Source: Desulfitobacterium_A sp035539115 (GTDB lineage: Bacteria; Bacillota; Desulfitobacteriia; Desulfitobacteriales; Desulfitobacteriaceae). Taken from it: a stretch of 56,757 nt of DNA. The position numbers and the translations under genes were made by a program. The notes under the pieces are model-generated. The model saw nothing but the letters and a program-made list of their open reading frames with translations. It searched no databases and was not told the DNA's origin. Positions 18,055 to 26,902 of the stretch are shown here, in pieces; position 1 is the stretch's first letter, and each line of letters opens with the position of its first letter. Location of the stretch: NCBI RefSeq assembly GCF_035539115.1, contig NZ_DATLJA010000063.1, forward strand, positions 1 through 56,757, given 5' to 3'.

Positions 18055-18678
18055 TTACTTATTCAACTGCTCAATTAGCTTTACCATATTCCGCCCTAGC
18101 TGCTTGCAGGCAGTAACGGTTAATTCATCATCGGTCGCGCTGCGCCGCCAGATTACCTTGTCATCTTTGAAGTCTGCCATCAGTGAGCCTGTCACACCAG
18201 CGGACATGATCGTACCCTCTGGGTCACGAGTATCAGCAAGGTGCAGACCGTGGCCCTGAAGGAAATATTCCATAATTTTTAAAGTTGCTTCTTGCCCGCC
18301 ATGACGCAACCCGGAGTTAGTTATTGCTGCTCCTACTTTGCCGGCTAGCAAGTTTTTAATCATGTGTAAATAACGGGTGCGATCCATGAAATTTTTCATT
18401 AATGCTGTAACGTTGCTCCAATATACAGGAGAACCCAGTACGATCCCATCTGCAGCCAGAAGTTTATTACCCACGGCAGCCATATCATCATCAGTAATCG
18501 AACACTGTGGTTTCCCTAGACATTTGTTACAAGAAATACAAAATTTGATATTAAAATCGGTTAGTTCTAACAACTCAGTCGTGGCGCCCAGTGTGGCGGC
18601 TTCTTCTAACACGTTATTAAGAAGTGCGGCCGTGTTTTTCCCCTTGCGATGGCTTCCATTGATCGCGATAATTTTCAT
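18055..18678 (-). CDS. iron-sulfur flavoprotein / NADPH-dependent FMN reductase family
   Basis: This 207-residue flavodoxin-fold protein starts MKIIAINGSHRKGKNTAALL (phosphate-binding loop for FMN) and contains GSPVYWSNVTALMKNFMDR. The compact cysteine motif Cys47-x2-Cys50-x2-Cys53-x5-Cys59 matches that of archaeal-type iron-sulfur flavoproteins, which carry a [4Fe-4S] cluster next to FMN. The likely role is electron transfer or quinone/oxygen detoxification in an anaerobe. It is monocistronic, with a strong downstream palindrome. Confidence 0.88.
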   Translation of the reverse strand: MKIIAINGSHRKGKNTAALLNNVLEEAATLGATTELLELTDFNIKFCISCNKCLGKPQCSITDDDMAAVGNKLLAADGIVLGSPVYWSNVTALMKNFMDRTRYLHMIKNLLAGKVGAAITNSGLRHGGQEATLKIMEYFLQGHGLHLADTRDPEGTIMSAGVTGSLMADFKDDKVIWRRSATDDELTVTACKQLGRNMVKLIEQLNK

Positions 18679-18914
18679 CTCAATGCATTCCTCTCCTACA
18701 AATTTCTAACTTTTCAGAATTATTATTAAATTATATCATATCATAACAATACTCTATAGTGAACCTCCCCAACTTTTGCGATGCTACCCATGTTACCATG
18801 AGGTTTAAAGGCTCCTGCACCATGAGTTCAGGAAGTCTTTGATTTTTCGAGAAAATTATAAATAGTAGAAAACTATTGAAATTTAACCTTTTTAATGTTA
18901 TTGTTTCTTTACAC

Positions 18915-19175
18915 TAATGATGGGGAAGTAAAACCGAAGACCGACTTTAAAGAGAGCCGAGAGGGCTGGAAACTTGGCAGGCACGGATCGGATCAATGGA
19001 CCCCTGAGGGCAAAGCGAAAAGGTCGAAGGACTTTAGTAGCTATTGACGCAAAGCCAGCGTTATTGGGCTGAGGGTGTGATGGCACTTTGCAAGAGAATG
19101 CATTTTCGTGCATTAATTAAGGTGGTACCGCAGGTTTACGCCTGTCCTTTTCATAAGGGCAGGCGTTTGTTGTTT
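18915..19175 (+). promoter_or_regulatory. T-box riboswitch, tryptophan specifier (UGG)
   Basis: The T-box core AAGGTGGTACCGCA lies at 19119-19132. Stem I can be folded from the bottom: GGGG (18922-18925) pairs with CCCC (19001-19004), and CCGA (18934-18937) with TCGG (18988-18991). This leaves a specifier loop with AGTA (18927-18930) on the 5' side and ATCAATGGA on the 3' side. The triplet next to the lower helix is TGG (18997-18999) followed by A, as usual, so tRNA-Trp is the predicted ligand. The terminator is the CGCCTGTCC/GGGCAGGCG hairpin at 19139-19165. It lies upstream of a TrpX-like gene, which agrees. Confidence 0.88.
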
Positions 19176-19236
19176 TGGTACCTTGCAGAGAAGAACCCGT
19201 AAGAATATTATTATTTTGAAAAGGGAGGATTCTTCA

Positions 19237-20244
19237 ATGAAAAAAAGATTACCTAAAATGCTTGCGGTTATGGTGTCCCTGCTTTTAATGCTTAGTTTAA
19301 CAGCTTGTTCGAGTAATACGACTCAGAATTCATCGAATTCCCAACCCAAGAAAAAGGTGGGGATCCTGCAGATTGTTGAGCATCCCTCACTGAATGAAAT
19401 TAGAGAAGCTATTGTCAAGGAGTTAAGCGATAAAGGATTTAAAGACGGTGAAAACATCACCATTGATTATCAGAATGCCCAGGGTGATCAATCCAACTTG
19501 AAAACGATGGCACAGAAGTTTGCTAATGGCAAGTATGATCTGATTATTGCTATTGCTACGCCTTCAGCCCAAGCGGTAGTTAGCGAAACCAAGGAAATTC
19601 CTATTTTGTTCTCGGCAGTCCTAGATCCGATTGGGGCTGGAGTGATCACTAATTTTGAAAAACCCGGTGGCAATGTAACTGGGACCTCAAATGCAGTGTC
19701 CGCTGAGAAAGTCATGGAATTGGCTGATCAAATTACGCCAAATATTCAAACCATCGGTACAATTTACAATCCAGGGGAATCCAATGCGGCATGGGTTATC
19801 CAGAGCTTAAAGGATTATGCCGCCCGAAATAATAAAAAGGTCATTGAGGCAACCGTTACGAACTCCTCCGAAGTTCAACAGGCTGCAAATTCACTTGTTG
19901 GGAAAGTGGATGCCATTCTTATTCCTAACGACAATACCGTCGCAACGGCGATGCCTATAGTTTCCCAAATCGGTATCAAGGCGAAGTTACCTGTTTACGT
20001 GACCGCGGATTCCTTAGTGCGAGATGGGGGCTTGGCCACCAATGGAATTAATTATACGACTCTTGGTAAAGAAACAGCAGATATGGCCGTTGAGATCTTA
20101 AACGGTAGAAAAGCTGGAGATATTCCCGCGCGGACTATGAGCAAGATGGATATTTACTTGAATAAAGATACTGCACAAGCATTAGGGATCACTTTTCCAG
20201 ACAATATATTAAAGCAAGCGATCCAGGTTGTAGAGAAGAAATAA
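19237..20244 (+). CDS. trpX: TrpX-like ABC transporter substrate-binding lipoprotein
   Basis: This 335-residue lipoprotein has a clear signal peptide (Lys-rich start, hydrophobic core) and lipobox LTAC with the lipid-bearing Cys near residue 23. The mature part belongs to the ABC substrate-binding family PF04392, recognisable from VGILQIVEHPSLNEIR, GDQSNLKTMAQKF and PILFSAVLDPIGAGVI. The tryptophan T-box in its leader indicates uptake of tryptophan or a precursor. ATG 19237 has AAGGGAGGA seven bases upstream; an in-frame CTG/TTG-type extension to 19183 lies inside the leader and is rejected. The permease and ATPase normally encoded next to trpX are missing here and must come from elsewhere. 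Confidence 0.85.
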   Translation: MKKRLPKMLAVMVSLLLMLSLTACSSNTTQNSSNSQPKKKVGILQIVEHPSLNEIREAIVKELSDKGFKDGENITIDYQNAQGDQSNLKTMAQKFANGKYDLIIAIATPSAQAVVSETKEIPILFSAVLDPIGAGVITNFEKPGGNVTGTSNAVSAEKVMELADQITPNIQTIGTIYNPGESNAAWVIQSLKDYAARNNKKVIEATVTNSSEVQQAANSLVGKVDAILIPNDNTVATAMPIVSQIGIKAKLPVYVTADSLVRDGGLATNGINYTTLGKETADMAVEILNGRKAGDIPARTMSKMDIYLNKDTAQALGITFPDNILKQAIQVVEKK

Positions 20245-20259
20245 ATTAGCTCAAATTAG

Positions 20260-20310
20260 GGACGGTTCTGTTGCTTCTGAAAATGAAGCAGGAGAACTGT
20301 CTTTTTTTTT
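20260..20310 (+). terminator. REP-type palindrome serving as trpX terminator
   Basis: GACGGTTCTGTTGCTTC (20261-20277) pairs with GAAGCAGGAGAACTGTC (20285-20301) and is followed by nine or more T residues. It is a diverged full copy of the GGGACGGTTCT repeat family, here fused to a T run. Confidence 0.8.
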
Positions 20311-20404
20311 AGTACCATCCTTGACGAGAAAATTGGCCTAAGCGCACTAACCACTTTGATTAGCATCTGTATTTAGGTAGTTACTTTTCTTAAGGAAAGT
20401 GTAT

Positions 20405-20466
20405 TTTTTTATTGATGCACAAAGCTAGTAGACGTCTATCCTTTCAATAAGGGTAGGCGTTTTTTA
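20405..20466 (+). other. vestigial second T-box terminator region
   Basis: The hairpin CGTCTATCC/GGGTAGGCG followed by TTTTTT (20434-20466) closely resembles the terminator of the T-box at 19139-19165. A weak GTGTAT/ATGCAC stem precedes it, but no intact T-box core remains. No gene follows for 240 bases, so it looks like a leftover of a duplicated T-box unit. The rest of 20310-20700 holds one half REP copy (20541-20560) and no gene. Confidence 0.45.
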
Positions 20467-20540
20467 ATTCGAAGAAATATGAAAACAATAATGATATTGA
20501 GACGGATTTTATCAAGGCATTTAGTTTAGAATAAAGCATA

Positions 20541-20560
20541 GGGACGGTTCTTTTGCTTCC
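20541..20560 (+). repeat. half copy of GGGACGGTTCT REP-like repeat
   Basis: GGGACGGTTCTTTTGCTTCC is present without its complementary arm. Confidence 0.7.
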
Positions 20561-20712
20561 AAGGATGCAGCTTGGCTGGCGGCTTTAAAGACTAAGGAGG
20601 AATTTGTAATATAAAGTCGAATAATATTGTACATGTAATCACAAACATAAGTATTTATTTCGTGCGCTTAAAAAATATGCCAATTTTAAATAACTCATAG
20701 GAGTTGAGGTCA

Positions 20713-22677
20713 ATGTACTTTAACTATAATGAATCTAATATGAAAAAAAATAGGGAAGTTTTTTTTGCTACGGGTTGTTTTGTTGAAGAAGAAGTAAGAT
20801 CTGAAATTGCACAATCTTGGAAACGATGCCACGCAGAAGGATTAAAACATGAACTTTCTTCAATGGAGAATTCCTTAAGAAGTATTGTCGTAACGAAGGA
20901 TATGTCTTATTTAAGAGATTCTGTTTTGCAGTCAATTGTAGCTTCCTTATATGAAACGTGTGATCGAAGTCGAGCAGCTTTATTTTATGCCTATGATGAC
21001 GGTATCGTATTTTCTCAAAGAGGAAACGAAGATATGCTTCGCTATTTTAACGCTTTAAATATCGGAATTGGAACCTGTATAACAGAGGAAACGCTAGGAA
21101 CCACTGGGGTAGCATTGATTAAAGAAGCGAATCAGGAAGCTTGGGTTGTGGGGGAAGAACATTATCTTGATATTTTATTACCTTTTGTAACCCATTGCTT
21201 TTATTCCGAGGATTTTAATGGTCGAACTTATACGCTTATAATTTTACCCAAAGACGAGTTCACAGATTTGTTTCATTTATATCTTCAACTATTTCATAAA
21301 GCCCGGAAGGCAACGCTTGAGGATTATAGGATAAATTTGGAGTTGGCGATGAAAACCAATTTGTTTATTCAATTTTTAGAAAATAAGAATCAAGGGATTC
21401 TCTTTATTGATATTTTTGGGAAGATTATTACAGCTAATTCCACATTTCTAAATTGGTTTAAAATGAAATTAGATGAAGTTAAAAATATAGATTGTCTAAA
21501 ATTGTTTCCGGAGTTAGAAAAAGCCTTAACCTGTTTGCACACAGGAAACAAAATTATCTTTGAAGAAGTTTTTTTCCATAATAATCACGCCCATTCACAG
21601 TTCATGCGTATGGATGTTACGCCCATGTTTCAAGGCCTAGAAATTTCAGGGCTGATTATCACGTTATGCGATACTAGAGGTGTTCGGCGGACGGTAAATA
21701 AAATTTCAAACTCACAGGCCTATTATACTTTTGATAACATTATTGGAAATTCCAGCGAGCTCAAAGGGGTAAAGGAAAAGTCTAGAACTGCTGGTCAAAG
21801 TAATAGTTCTGTTATTATTACGGGGGAAAGTGGAACAGGAAAAGAACTCTTTGCTCAATCCATCCACAATGCAAGTATTCGGAAAGAAGGACCTTTTGTT
21901 GCCTTGAATTGTGCGGCGATTCAGCAGGAATTGATTGCGAGTGAATTATTTGGCTATGTGGAAGGCGCTTTTACCGGAGCTCGAAAAGGTGGTTCCATGG
22001 GCAAATTTGAATATGCAGATCAAGGAACTCTTTTCTTAGATGAAATTGGTGAGTTGCCTTTGTTTGCCCAAACAATCCTCCTGAGGGTTTTAGAAGAACG
22101 AACAGTTACTCGAATTGGGAGCAATGTTACGACTCCTATTGATGTTAGACTAATCTGTGCGACCAATCGAGATCTTAAAAAGATGGTCAAAGAGGGAACG
22201 TTCCGTTTAGATTTATATTATCGGATCAATGTAATACATCTCCGTTTACCTGCTTTGCGAGAGAGAATTACGGATATTCCACTTTTAGTTAATTATTATC
22301 TTGACCATTTTGATGAACAACTCGATAAAAAAGTAGAACGGGTTTCGCCAGAGGCTATGTCCTATTTGGTACGGTATCCTTGGCCAGGAAATTCAAGGGA
22401 ATTAAGAAATACGATCGAATGCGGTGTAAATAATGCGATAGGACGATTTTTAGAACTTAAAGATTTGCCTTATGATATTGTTGACTACTTTGAATGCGAA
22501 GATCGTGAAGAATTCGGGCAAATTAGCAGCCAGGGAAAAGAATTTGATAAAGAGGAAAGAAAGAAAATACTTAGTTTAATGATTGAATACAATGGAAACA
22601 AATCTCAGGTCGCTGAGAAATTAGGTATTAGCAGGAGCACTTTGTATAAAAAATTGAGGGATTATCAATTAAAGTAA
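20713..22677 (+). CDS. sigma-54-dependent transcriptional activator (AcoR/RocR-like)
   Basis: This enhancer-binding protein has 654 residues. The N-terminal third is an AcoR-type sensory region starting with IAQSWKRCHAEGL, likely GAF-like. A PAS domain follows at about 215-325. The AAA+ domain (about 330-560) has Walker A GESGTGKE (371-378), the sigma-54 contact loop GAFTGA (418-423) and Walker B DEIGE (443-447). A Fis-type helix-turn-helix (NKSQVAEKLGISRSTLYKKL) closes the protein. ATG 20713 has AGGAG nine bases upstream. It precedes two -24/-12 promoters (22914, 24349) and tandem palindromes, so it very probably activates the CaiB/Fix operons. The inducer is unknown. Confidence 0.93.
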   Translation: MYFNYNESNMKKNREVFFATGCFVEEEVRSEIAQSWKRCHAEGLKHELSSMENSLRSIVVTKDMSYLRDSVLQSIVASLYETCDRSRAALFYAYDDGIVFSQRGNEDMLRYFNALNIGIGTCITEETLGTTGVALIKEANQEAWVVGEEHYLDILLPFVTHCFYSEDFNGRTYTLIILPKDEFTDLFHLYLQLFHKARKATLEDYRINLELAMKTNLFIQFLENKNQGILFIDIFGKIITANSTFLNWFKMKLDEVKNIDCLKLFPELEKALTCLHTGNKIIFEEVFFHNNHAHSQFMRMDVTPMFQGLEISGLIITLCDTRGVRRTVNKISNSQAYYTFDNIIGNSSELKGVKEKSRTAGQSNSSVIITGESGTGKELFAQSIHNASIRKEGPFVALNCAAIQQELIASELFGYVEGAFTGARKGGSMGKFEYADQGTLFLDEIGELPLFAQTILLRVLEERTVTRIGSNVTTPIDVRLICATNRDLKKMVKEGTFRLDLYYRINVIHLRLPALRERITDIPLLVNYYLDHFDEQLDKKVERVSPEAMSYLVRYPWPGNSRELRNTIECGVNNAIGRFLELKDLPYDIVDYFECEDREEFGQISSQGKEFDKEERKKILSLMIEYNGNKSQVAEKLGISRSTLYKKLRDYQLK

Positions 22678-22685
22678 CTATAATC

Positions 22686-22721
22686 AAAGTAATAAAAGTA
22701 ATAAAAGTAATAAAAGTATTA
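22686..22721 (+). repeat. 9-bp tandem repeat, four copies
   Basis: AAAGTAATA is repeated four times head to tail, the last copy as AAAGTATTA. It lies directly after the stop codon of the activator. It is too short-period and spacer-less to be a CRISPR and is probably slippage DNA. Confidence 0.8.
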
Positions 22722-22730
22722 AAGTCAATT

Positions 22731-22771
22731 AGAGGATGTAAAGAACATAAAGTTCCTTACATCCTCTTTTG
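22731..22771 (+). terminator. terminator of the activator gene
   Basis: AGAGGATGTAA pairs with TTACATCCTCT, with an inner GAAC/GTTC stem, followed by TTTT. It lies 53 bases after the stop codon. Confidence 0.8.
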
Positions 22772-22812
22772 CATGCATCAATAGAAGAAACCAGAAGATG
22801 TAGTTCTCTAGA

Positions 22813-22854
22813 TTGTACAAATATGTACAAGAAGGATTGTACATATTTGTACAA
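22813..22854. promoter_or_regulatory. tandem enhancer palindromes (upstream activator sites)
   Basis: TTGTACAAATATGTACAA (22813-22830) and TTGTACATATTTGTACAA (22837-22854) share the perfect arms TTGTACA-N4-TGTACAA. Their centres are 24 bp apart, and the pair lies about 60-100 bp upstream of a -24/-12 element, the expected place for sigma-54 enhancer sites. They are the best candidate binding sites for the activator encoded just upstream. Confidence 0.8.
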
Positions 22855-22913
22855 TATTCGACAATATAAGACGAAGACTCTGAAAAGCCCCTTGAAAATC
22901 AAGGGGCTTAAGT

Positions 22914-22929
22914 TGGCATGAAAGTTGCT
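22914..22929 (+). promoter_or_regulatory. sigma-54 promoter before the first CaiB gene
   Basis: TGGCATGAAAGTTGCT has GG (22915-22916) and GC (22927-22928) separated by 10 bp. The same sequence with identical flanks (TTGGCAT...GCTATATA) recurs at 24349. Transcription would start near 22940, about 165 bases before the gene. Confidence 0.88.
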
Positions 22930-23107
22930 ATATATAGTGTCAAAGAGGAGGCGAAGCATAGACGAAAATGTGAAAGATATCTTATGCGTAAAGAACAGCT
23001 ACCTGCCGGCAGGGCATTGGTAAAACAATACTCCAAATAATCTGGGTTATCTTTTGTTGAACATTTTTTCTTAAAACGAAAATCAATAATAATTTGGAGG
23101 TGCTAGC

Positions 23108-24213
23108 GTGAAAAGTTCGGAAGTTCCGAAATTTGGTCCCTTGACCGGTATCAAAGTACTGAGCTGTGGTTTGTCTACGTCTGCCCCATATTCGGCCGCA
23201 ATGATGGCAGATTTTGGTGCGGATGTTATCTTCGTCGAAAGTCCGATAGTAAAAGATCAATATCGAACAACGGATTCTATGTCGTATCTGAACAAGGAAC
23301 GTCGCAACCACAGGGCTATGGTTTTAAATGTCGCTAAACCGGAAGGACAGGAAGTTTTATTGAATCTCGTTAAGGATGCAGATATCTTTATTGAGAATTC
23401 AAAAGCAGGTGCATGGGATAAACGCGGCCTGGCTGATGAAGTTCTTTGGCAAGCAAATCCTAAACTCGTGATTTTGCACATCACAGGTTACGGTTTAACC
23501 GGTGATCCTGAGTATCTAAAAAGAGGCTCTTATGACGCTATCGAGCCTATATTAGAGCGAAGGAAACAGGCAAGGGCGATAGTATTGATTTATCACAATT
23601 TGAAGCAATGCTCAGTATCCAGGCGGGATTCCCCAGTGACTGGATAAATTATGGAATCGAAAGAAAACGTGCAGGGTCTGAGAGTCCTACTTTTGCTGGG
23701 TGTAAACCATACAAGTGTAAAGACGGCGAATATATCTATATCTTCTTCCTGAGTACCAATACCCTGAAAAAAGGACTGCCTTTATTAGGCCTTGAATTTG
23801 GCTCTTCTGAATTCCCAGAAGATAAATATGCTGTTTTTAAAGGAACTCCAGGCGGGGATTTACTGGATGCGAAGCTGACTGAATTTTGTGCGGAGCACAC
23901 AGTAATGGATGCAGAAAAAATTCTGAATGATAATGGAATTGTGTCGAGTGCCATCGTGACTTACAAGACAATGCAAGATCATCCGCACTATAAAGCCCGT
24001 GGCGTCTTCATGGAATACGATGCATTTGAAGGCGGGAAGTTCGTGGCTCCAGCTTTATGCCCAAGGTTTAAGAACAATCCTGGTCAAGTATGGAGAAAAG
24101 CCCCCAGTTATGGATTGGATAATGAAGATATTCTTGAAGAATTGGGTTACGCTCCTGAAAAAATTAAAGAACTTTACATGAAAAACATTTTGAAGCAAGA
24201 TCCAACCTGTTAA
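23108..24213 (+). pseudogene. CaiB/BaiF CoA-transferase with internal deletion and frameshift
   Basis: This is a type III CoA-transferase gene broken in the middle. The first frame (GTG 23108, ribosome site GGAGGTG) reads normally through GLTGDPEYLKRGSYDAI, then shifts. The second frame resumes with AKETGKGDSIDLSQFEAML near 23556 and runs to 24213. The join falls near 23550. Family members have roughly 40-70 more residues between these blocks, including the conserved catalytic Asp (Asp169 in E. coli CaiB), so even a frameshifted product would be inactive. Total length is not a multiple of three. It is either a real deletion or an assembly fault. An intact paralogue lies at 25793. Confidence 0.85.
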
Positions 24214-24227
24214 TAGATTCTTATAAT

Positions 24228-24254
24228 CAGGGTTGTCTAAAAGAGACAACCCTG
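24228..24254. terminator. hairpin after broken CaiB gene
   Basis: CAGGGTTGTCT (24228-24238) pairs with AGACAACCCTG (24244-24254). No T run follows, so it may be a weak terminator or an mRNA-stabilising end. Confidence 0.5.
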
Positions 24255-24348
24255 GATTAACCAACCTAGAGAACACATTTATACAATCTAATTCGACGAT
24301 TTTAGACAACAACTCCTAAAAAACCTTAGGAAATCAAGTAATTAGGGT

Positions 24349-24364
24349 TGGCATGAAAGTTGCT
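24349..24364 (+). promoter_or_regulatory. sigma-54 promoter before MFS-caiB-acd-fix operon
   Basis: TGGCATGAAAGTTGCT is identical to the promoter at 22914-22929, including the flanking TATATA. GG is at 24350-24351 and GC at 24362-24363. No TTGTACA palindrome is found in the 130 bases upstream, so it may rely on the enhancer pair 1.5 kb away or on an unrecognised site. Transcription should start near 24376. Confidence 0.88.
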
Positions 24365-24513
24365 ATATATTACAAAGAATTCGAATTGTGCCACCAGAGA
24401 ATAGTGATGAAGGAGGTACATAAGTAAGCCCTCTCGTGTAAAAGTTATTGTTTGTTCAAATGGTATCCGGCTTAAATTTAGGACTAATAATATTTAGAAA
24501 GAGGTAGAAAGCT

Positions 24514-25770
24514 ATGAGCGATAATCAAAAAAACGGTGGCTTTCATTATGCGTACGTTATTGTTATAGCATTATGTGGAATCATGGGGACGGCCGCTGCC
24601 TTGACGTTTAATGCAGCAGGCGTTTTTTATGGCCCTGTAAGCAAGGCTTTAGGGGTTGGAAAAGGAACTTTTGCCATTTACATGTCCATTATTTGTTTGG
24701 CTGCAGCTCTTACGCTGACTTTTGCTGGTAAGGTATATGCCAAAGTCAATGCCCGCACGATTTTGACAACGGCTGTAACAGTTATAGCCCTTAGCTTTTT
24801 TGCTATGTCGAGATCGACTAGTGTTTATCATTTCTATGTCATTGGTGCTTTCATGGGAGCATGCCAAGCCTTTCTGTTATATCTTGCTGTACCTACCATG
24901 ATTAACCGTTGGTTCAAAACGCGAACTGGTTTCTTTTTAGGATTATGTTCGGCATTTACAGGTGTGGGTGCAGTTATTTTCAATCCCATCGCCGGGTCAG
25001 TAATTACCAATAGTGGCTGGCAGACAGCCTATTTAATCTATGCCATTGTTACCGCAGTTGTCGGAATTCCTTGCGCCTTGCTGATCAGTAGTTACCCGAG
25101 TGATAAAGGATTAAAACCCTTTGGGGATACAGGGGAGGCTGGAACTGTCACTGCTGCTGCACCGGTAACGGGAATCTCTTATTCTGTTGCGCTTAAAAGC
25201 AGTTATTTCTATATCGCACTTCTGTTCGCATTCGCTATAGCCTTTGTTACGAATATTAACGCCTATCTTCCTTCGTATGCGACCTCTTTGGGTATGACGC
25301 TGACGATTGGGGCAACAGTTGCTTCCGCCAGCATGTTCGGGAATATGTTCGGCAAGATTATCCTGGGTATCATCATTGATAAAATAAATGTTATGGCCGG
25401 TCTGGTTGTAGGGATTGCCGGCGGTATTATCGGAATGGGTATGATGATCTTCATGGGCAAAGCCGGCGTATGGGTGATTATGGTTGGCGGCTTCTTATAC
25501 GGCGTCAGTTATGCCTGCAACAACGTCGTGGTGCCCATGACTATCAGAAAAGCATTTGGCAGCCGCGATTACAGCCAGATCTTTGGTAATGTTTCAATTG
25601 CGGCAGCATTAAGTTCGACCATCGGATCTTCTGCCTGGGGCTTTGTCATCGATGGAACTGGCAGCTATGCCTTAACTTTGGCTGTCGCCTGCGGGATTCT
25701 TGTCTTGGCATTCGTTCTTGGATATGCAGTTATGAGTATGACAAAAAAAGTACCGCATACGGCGGAGTAA
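24514..25770 (+). CDS. MFS transporter (oxalate/formate antiporter-like)
   Basis: This 418-residue major facilitator has about twelve hydrophobic segments and the central loop expected after segment six (about 200-225). INRWFKTRTGFFLGL and the repeated glycine-rich GGFLYGVSYACNN segments resemble the OFA/monocarboxylate subgroup. It is probably the importer or exchanger of the organic acid processed by the downstream enzymes, taking the place that a BCCT carrier (CaiT) has in the carnitine operon. Ribosome site AAAGAGGTAG lies before the ATG. It is the first gene behind the sigma-54 promoter at 24349. Substrate unknown. Confidence 0.88.
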   Translation: MSDNQKNGGFHYAYVIVIALCGIMGTAAALTFNAAGVFYGPVSKALGVGKGTFAIYMSIICLAAALTLTFAGKVYAKVNARTILTTAVTVIALSFFAMSRSTSVYHFYVIGAFMGACQAFLLYLAVPTMINRWFKTRTGFFLGLCSAFTGVGAVIFNPIAGSVITNSGWQTAYLIYAIVTAVVGIPCALLISSYPSDKGLKPFGDTGEAGTVTAAAPVTGISYSVALKSSYFYIALLFAFAIAFVTNINAYLPSYATSLGMTLTIGATVASASMFGNMFGKIILGIIIDKINVMAGLVVGIAGGIIGMGMMIFMGKAGVWVIMVGGFLYGVSYACNNVVVPMTIRKAFGSRDYSQIFGNVSIAAALSSTIGSSAWGFVIDGTGSYALTLAVACGILVLAFVLGYAVMSMTKKVPHTAE

Positions 25771-25792
25771 TACTTGGAACGGAGGGTTTTAA

Positions 25793-26902
25793 TTGCTCTC
25801 AGGAATCAAGATTATTGATTTTACACGCTACTTTCCAGGACCTTTTGCAACGTTGCGTTTAGCCGACCGAGGGGCCGAGGTTATCAAGATCGAAGAGCCA
25901 ACAGGGGATCCTGCTCGATTCATGGATACGATCAACGGGGAAGAAGGATGTATTTTCCGTTCTCAAAGTCGAGGTAAAAAAAGTATGGCCATTAATCTCA
26001 AGGATGAAAAACAACGTCAACAAGTTTTGAAACTCATCCGGACGGCGGATGTCGTCATTGAAAGTTTCCGACCTGGGGTTCCTAAACGGCTCGGAATTGA
26101 TTATGACAGCCTAGTACAAATAAATCCTTCGCTTGTTTACTGTTCTTTATCGGGTTATGGTCAAAACACATCGATTTCTCATATGGCGGGTCATGATTTA
26201 AACTATATGGCTCTAAGCGGTGTTCTAGCTCAATTGAAAGACGCTGCAGGAGTACCTCTAAAACCCCATATTGCCTTTGCTGATTTAATTGGGGGAATCG
26301 TGGCCAGTGAGGCTATTTTGACAGGATTAGTACAAAAAGAACGAACTGGGAAAAGCGCTTATTTGGATGTATCTATAACTGATAGCATGCTTTCAATGAT
26401 GGGACTTCATGTATCCCATGAATCGGCTACTCATGAAGAACATGGGATCAATGACCACGGGATCGCGTATAACATCTATGAAACAATGGACAAGCGGTAT
26501 GTCACTTTAGGAGCCATAGAAGAGAAATTCTGGGTCAACTTCTGCAAAGGAGTGAGTAAGGAAGATCTCATCCCTTATCAAAAAACACTGGCCGAGTTAG
26601 ATAATCCTTATTATTTAGAAATGGTGAACGTTTTTAAAAGCCGAACCTTCCGTGAGTGGGTTGAGTTTTCCTTAAAAGTAGATTGCTGTATGGCTCCTGT
26701 TTTAGAAACGAGTGAATTACAAAATTATATTTACGTCAAAGAGAGAGGCTTAATCGAGCATAAATGGGGATTGAATTATGTTTCCACCCAATATGTGCCG
26801 GGAAATTCCTTTCTAACTTCGACAGCTCCTTACCCCAAATTTAATAATCAGGAGGAATTAACATGGATTTTCGAAAGACTGAAGAACAAGAATTATTATT
26901 AG
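25793..26902 (+). CDS. CaiB/BaiF family (type III) CoA-transferase
   Basis: This intact 369-residue type III CoA transferase moves CoA from an acyl-CoA product to the incoming acid, sparing ATP once the cycle is primed. The N-terminus LSGIKIIDFTRYFPGPFATLRLADRGAEVIKIE is typical. The catalytic aspartate is Asp164 in HIAFADLIGG (Asp169 in CaiB). The start is TTG 25793 with GGAGGGT five bases upstream. The last 40 bases overlap the acyl-CoA dehydrogenase gene, implying tight coupling. Its relation to the broken copy at 23108 suggests the system once had two transferases, perhaps subunits or alternatives. Confidence 0.9.
   Translation: MLSGIKIIDFTRYFPGPFATLRLADRGAEVIKIEEPTGDPARFMDTINGEEGCIFRSQSRGKKSMAINLKDEKQRQQVLKLIRTADVVIESFRPGVPKRLGIDYDSLVQINPSLVYCSLSGYGQNTSISHMAGHDLNYMALSGVLAQLKDAAGVPLKPHIAFADLIGGIVASEAILTGLVQKERTGKSAYLDVSITDSMLSMMGLHVSHESATHEEHGINDHGIAYNIYETMDKRYVTLGAIEEKFWVNFCKGVSKEDLIPYQKTLAELDNPYYLEMVNVFKSRTFREWVEFSLKVDCCMAPVLETSELQNYIYVKERGLIEHKWGLNYVSTQYVPGNSFLTSTAPYPKFNNQEELTWIFERLKNKNYY

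Noticed and set aside
22686..22721. Short direct repeats that could suggest a CRISPR
   Set aside because: The unit is only 9 bp, head-to-tail without spacers; it is simple-sequence DNA.
22984..23040. 18-codon ORF (MRKEQLPAGRALVKQYSK) between the sigma-54 promoter and the broken CaiB gene
   Set aside because: No good ribosome site and no conserved feature; could be chance, so not listed as a leader peptide.
23108..24213. Programmed frameshift in the CaiB gene
   Set aside because: No slippery sequence is seen, and a block of conserved residues is missing, which a frameshift cannot explain.
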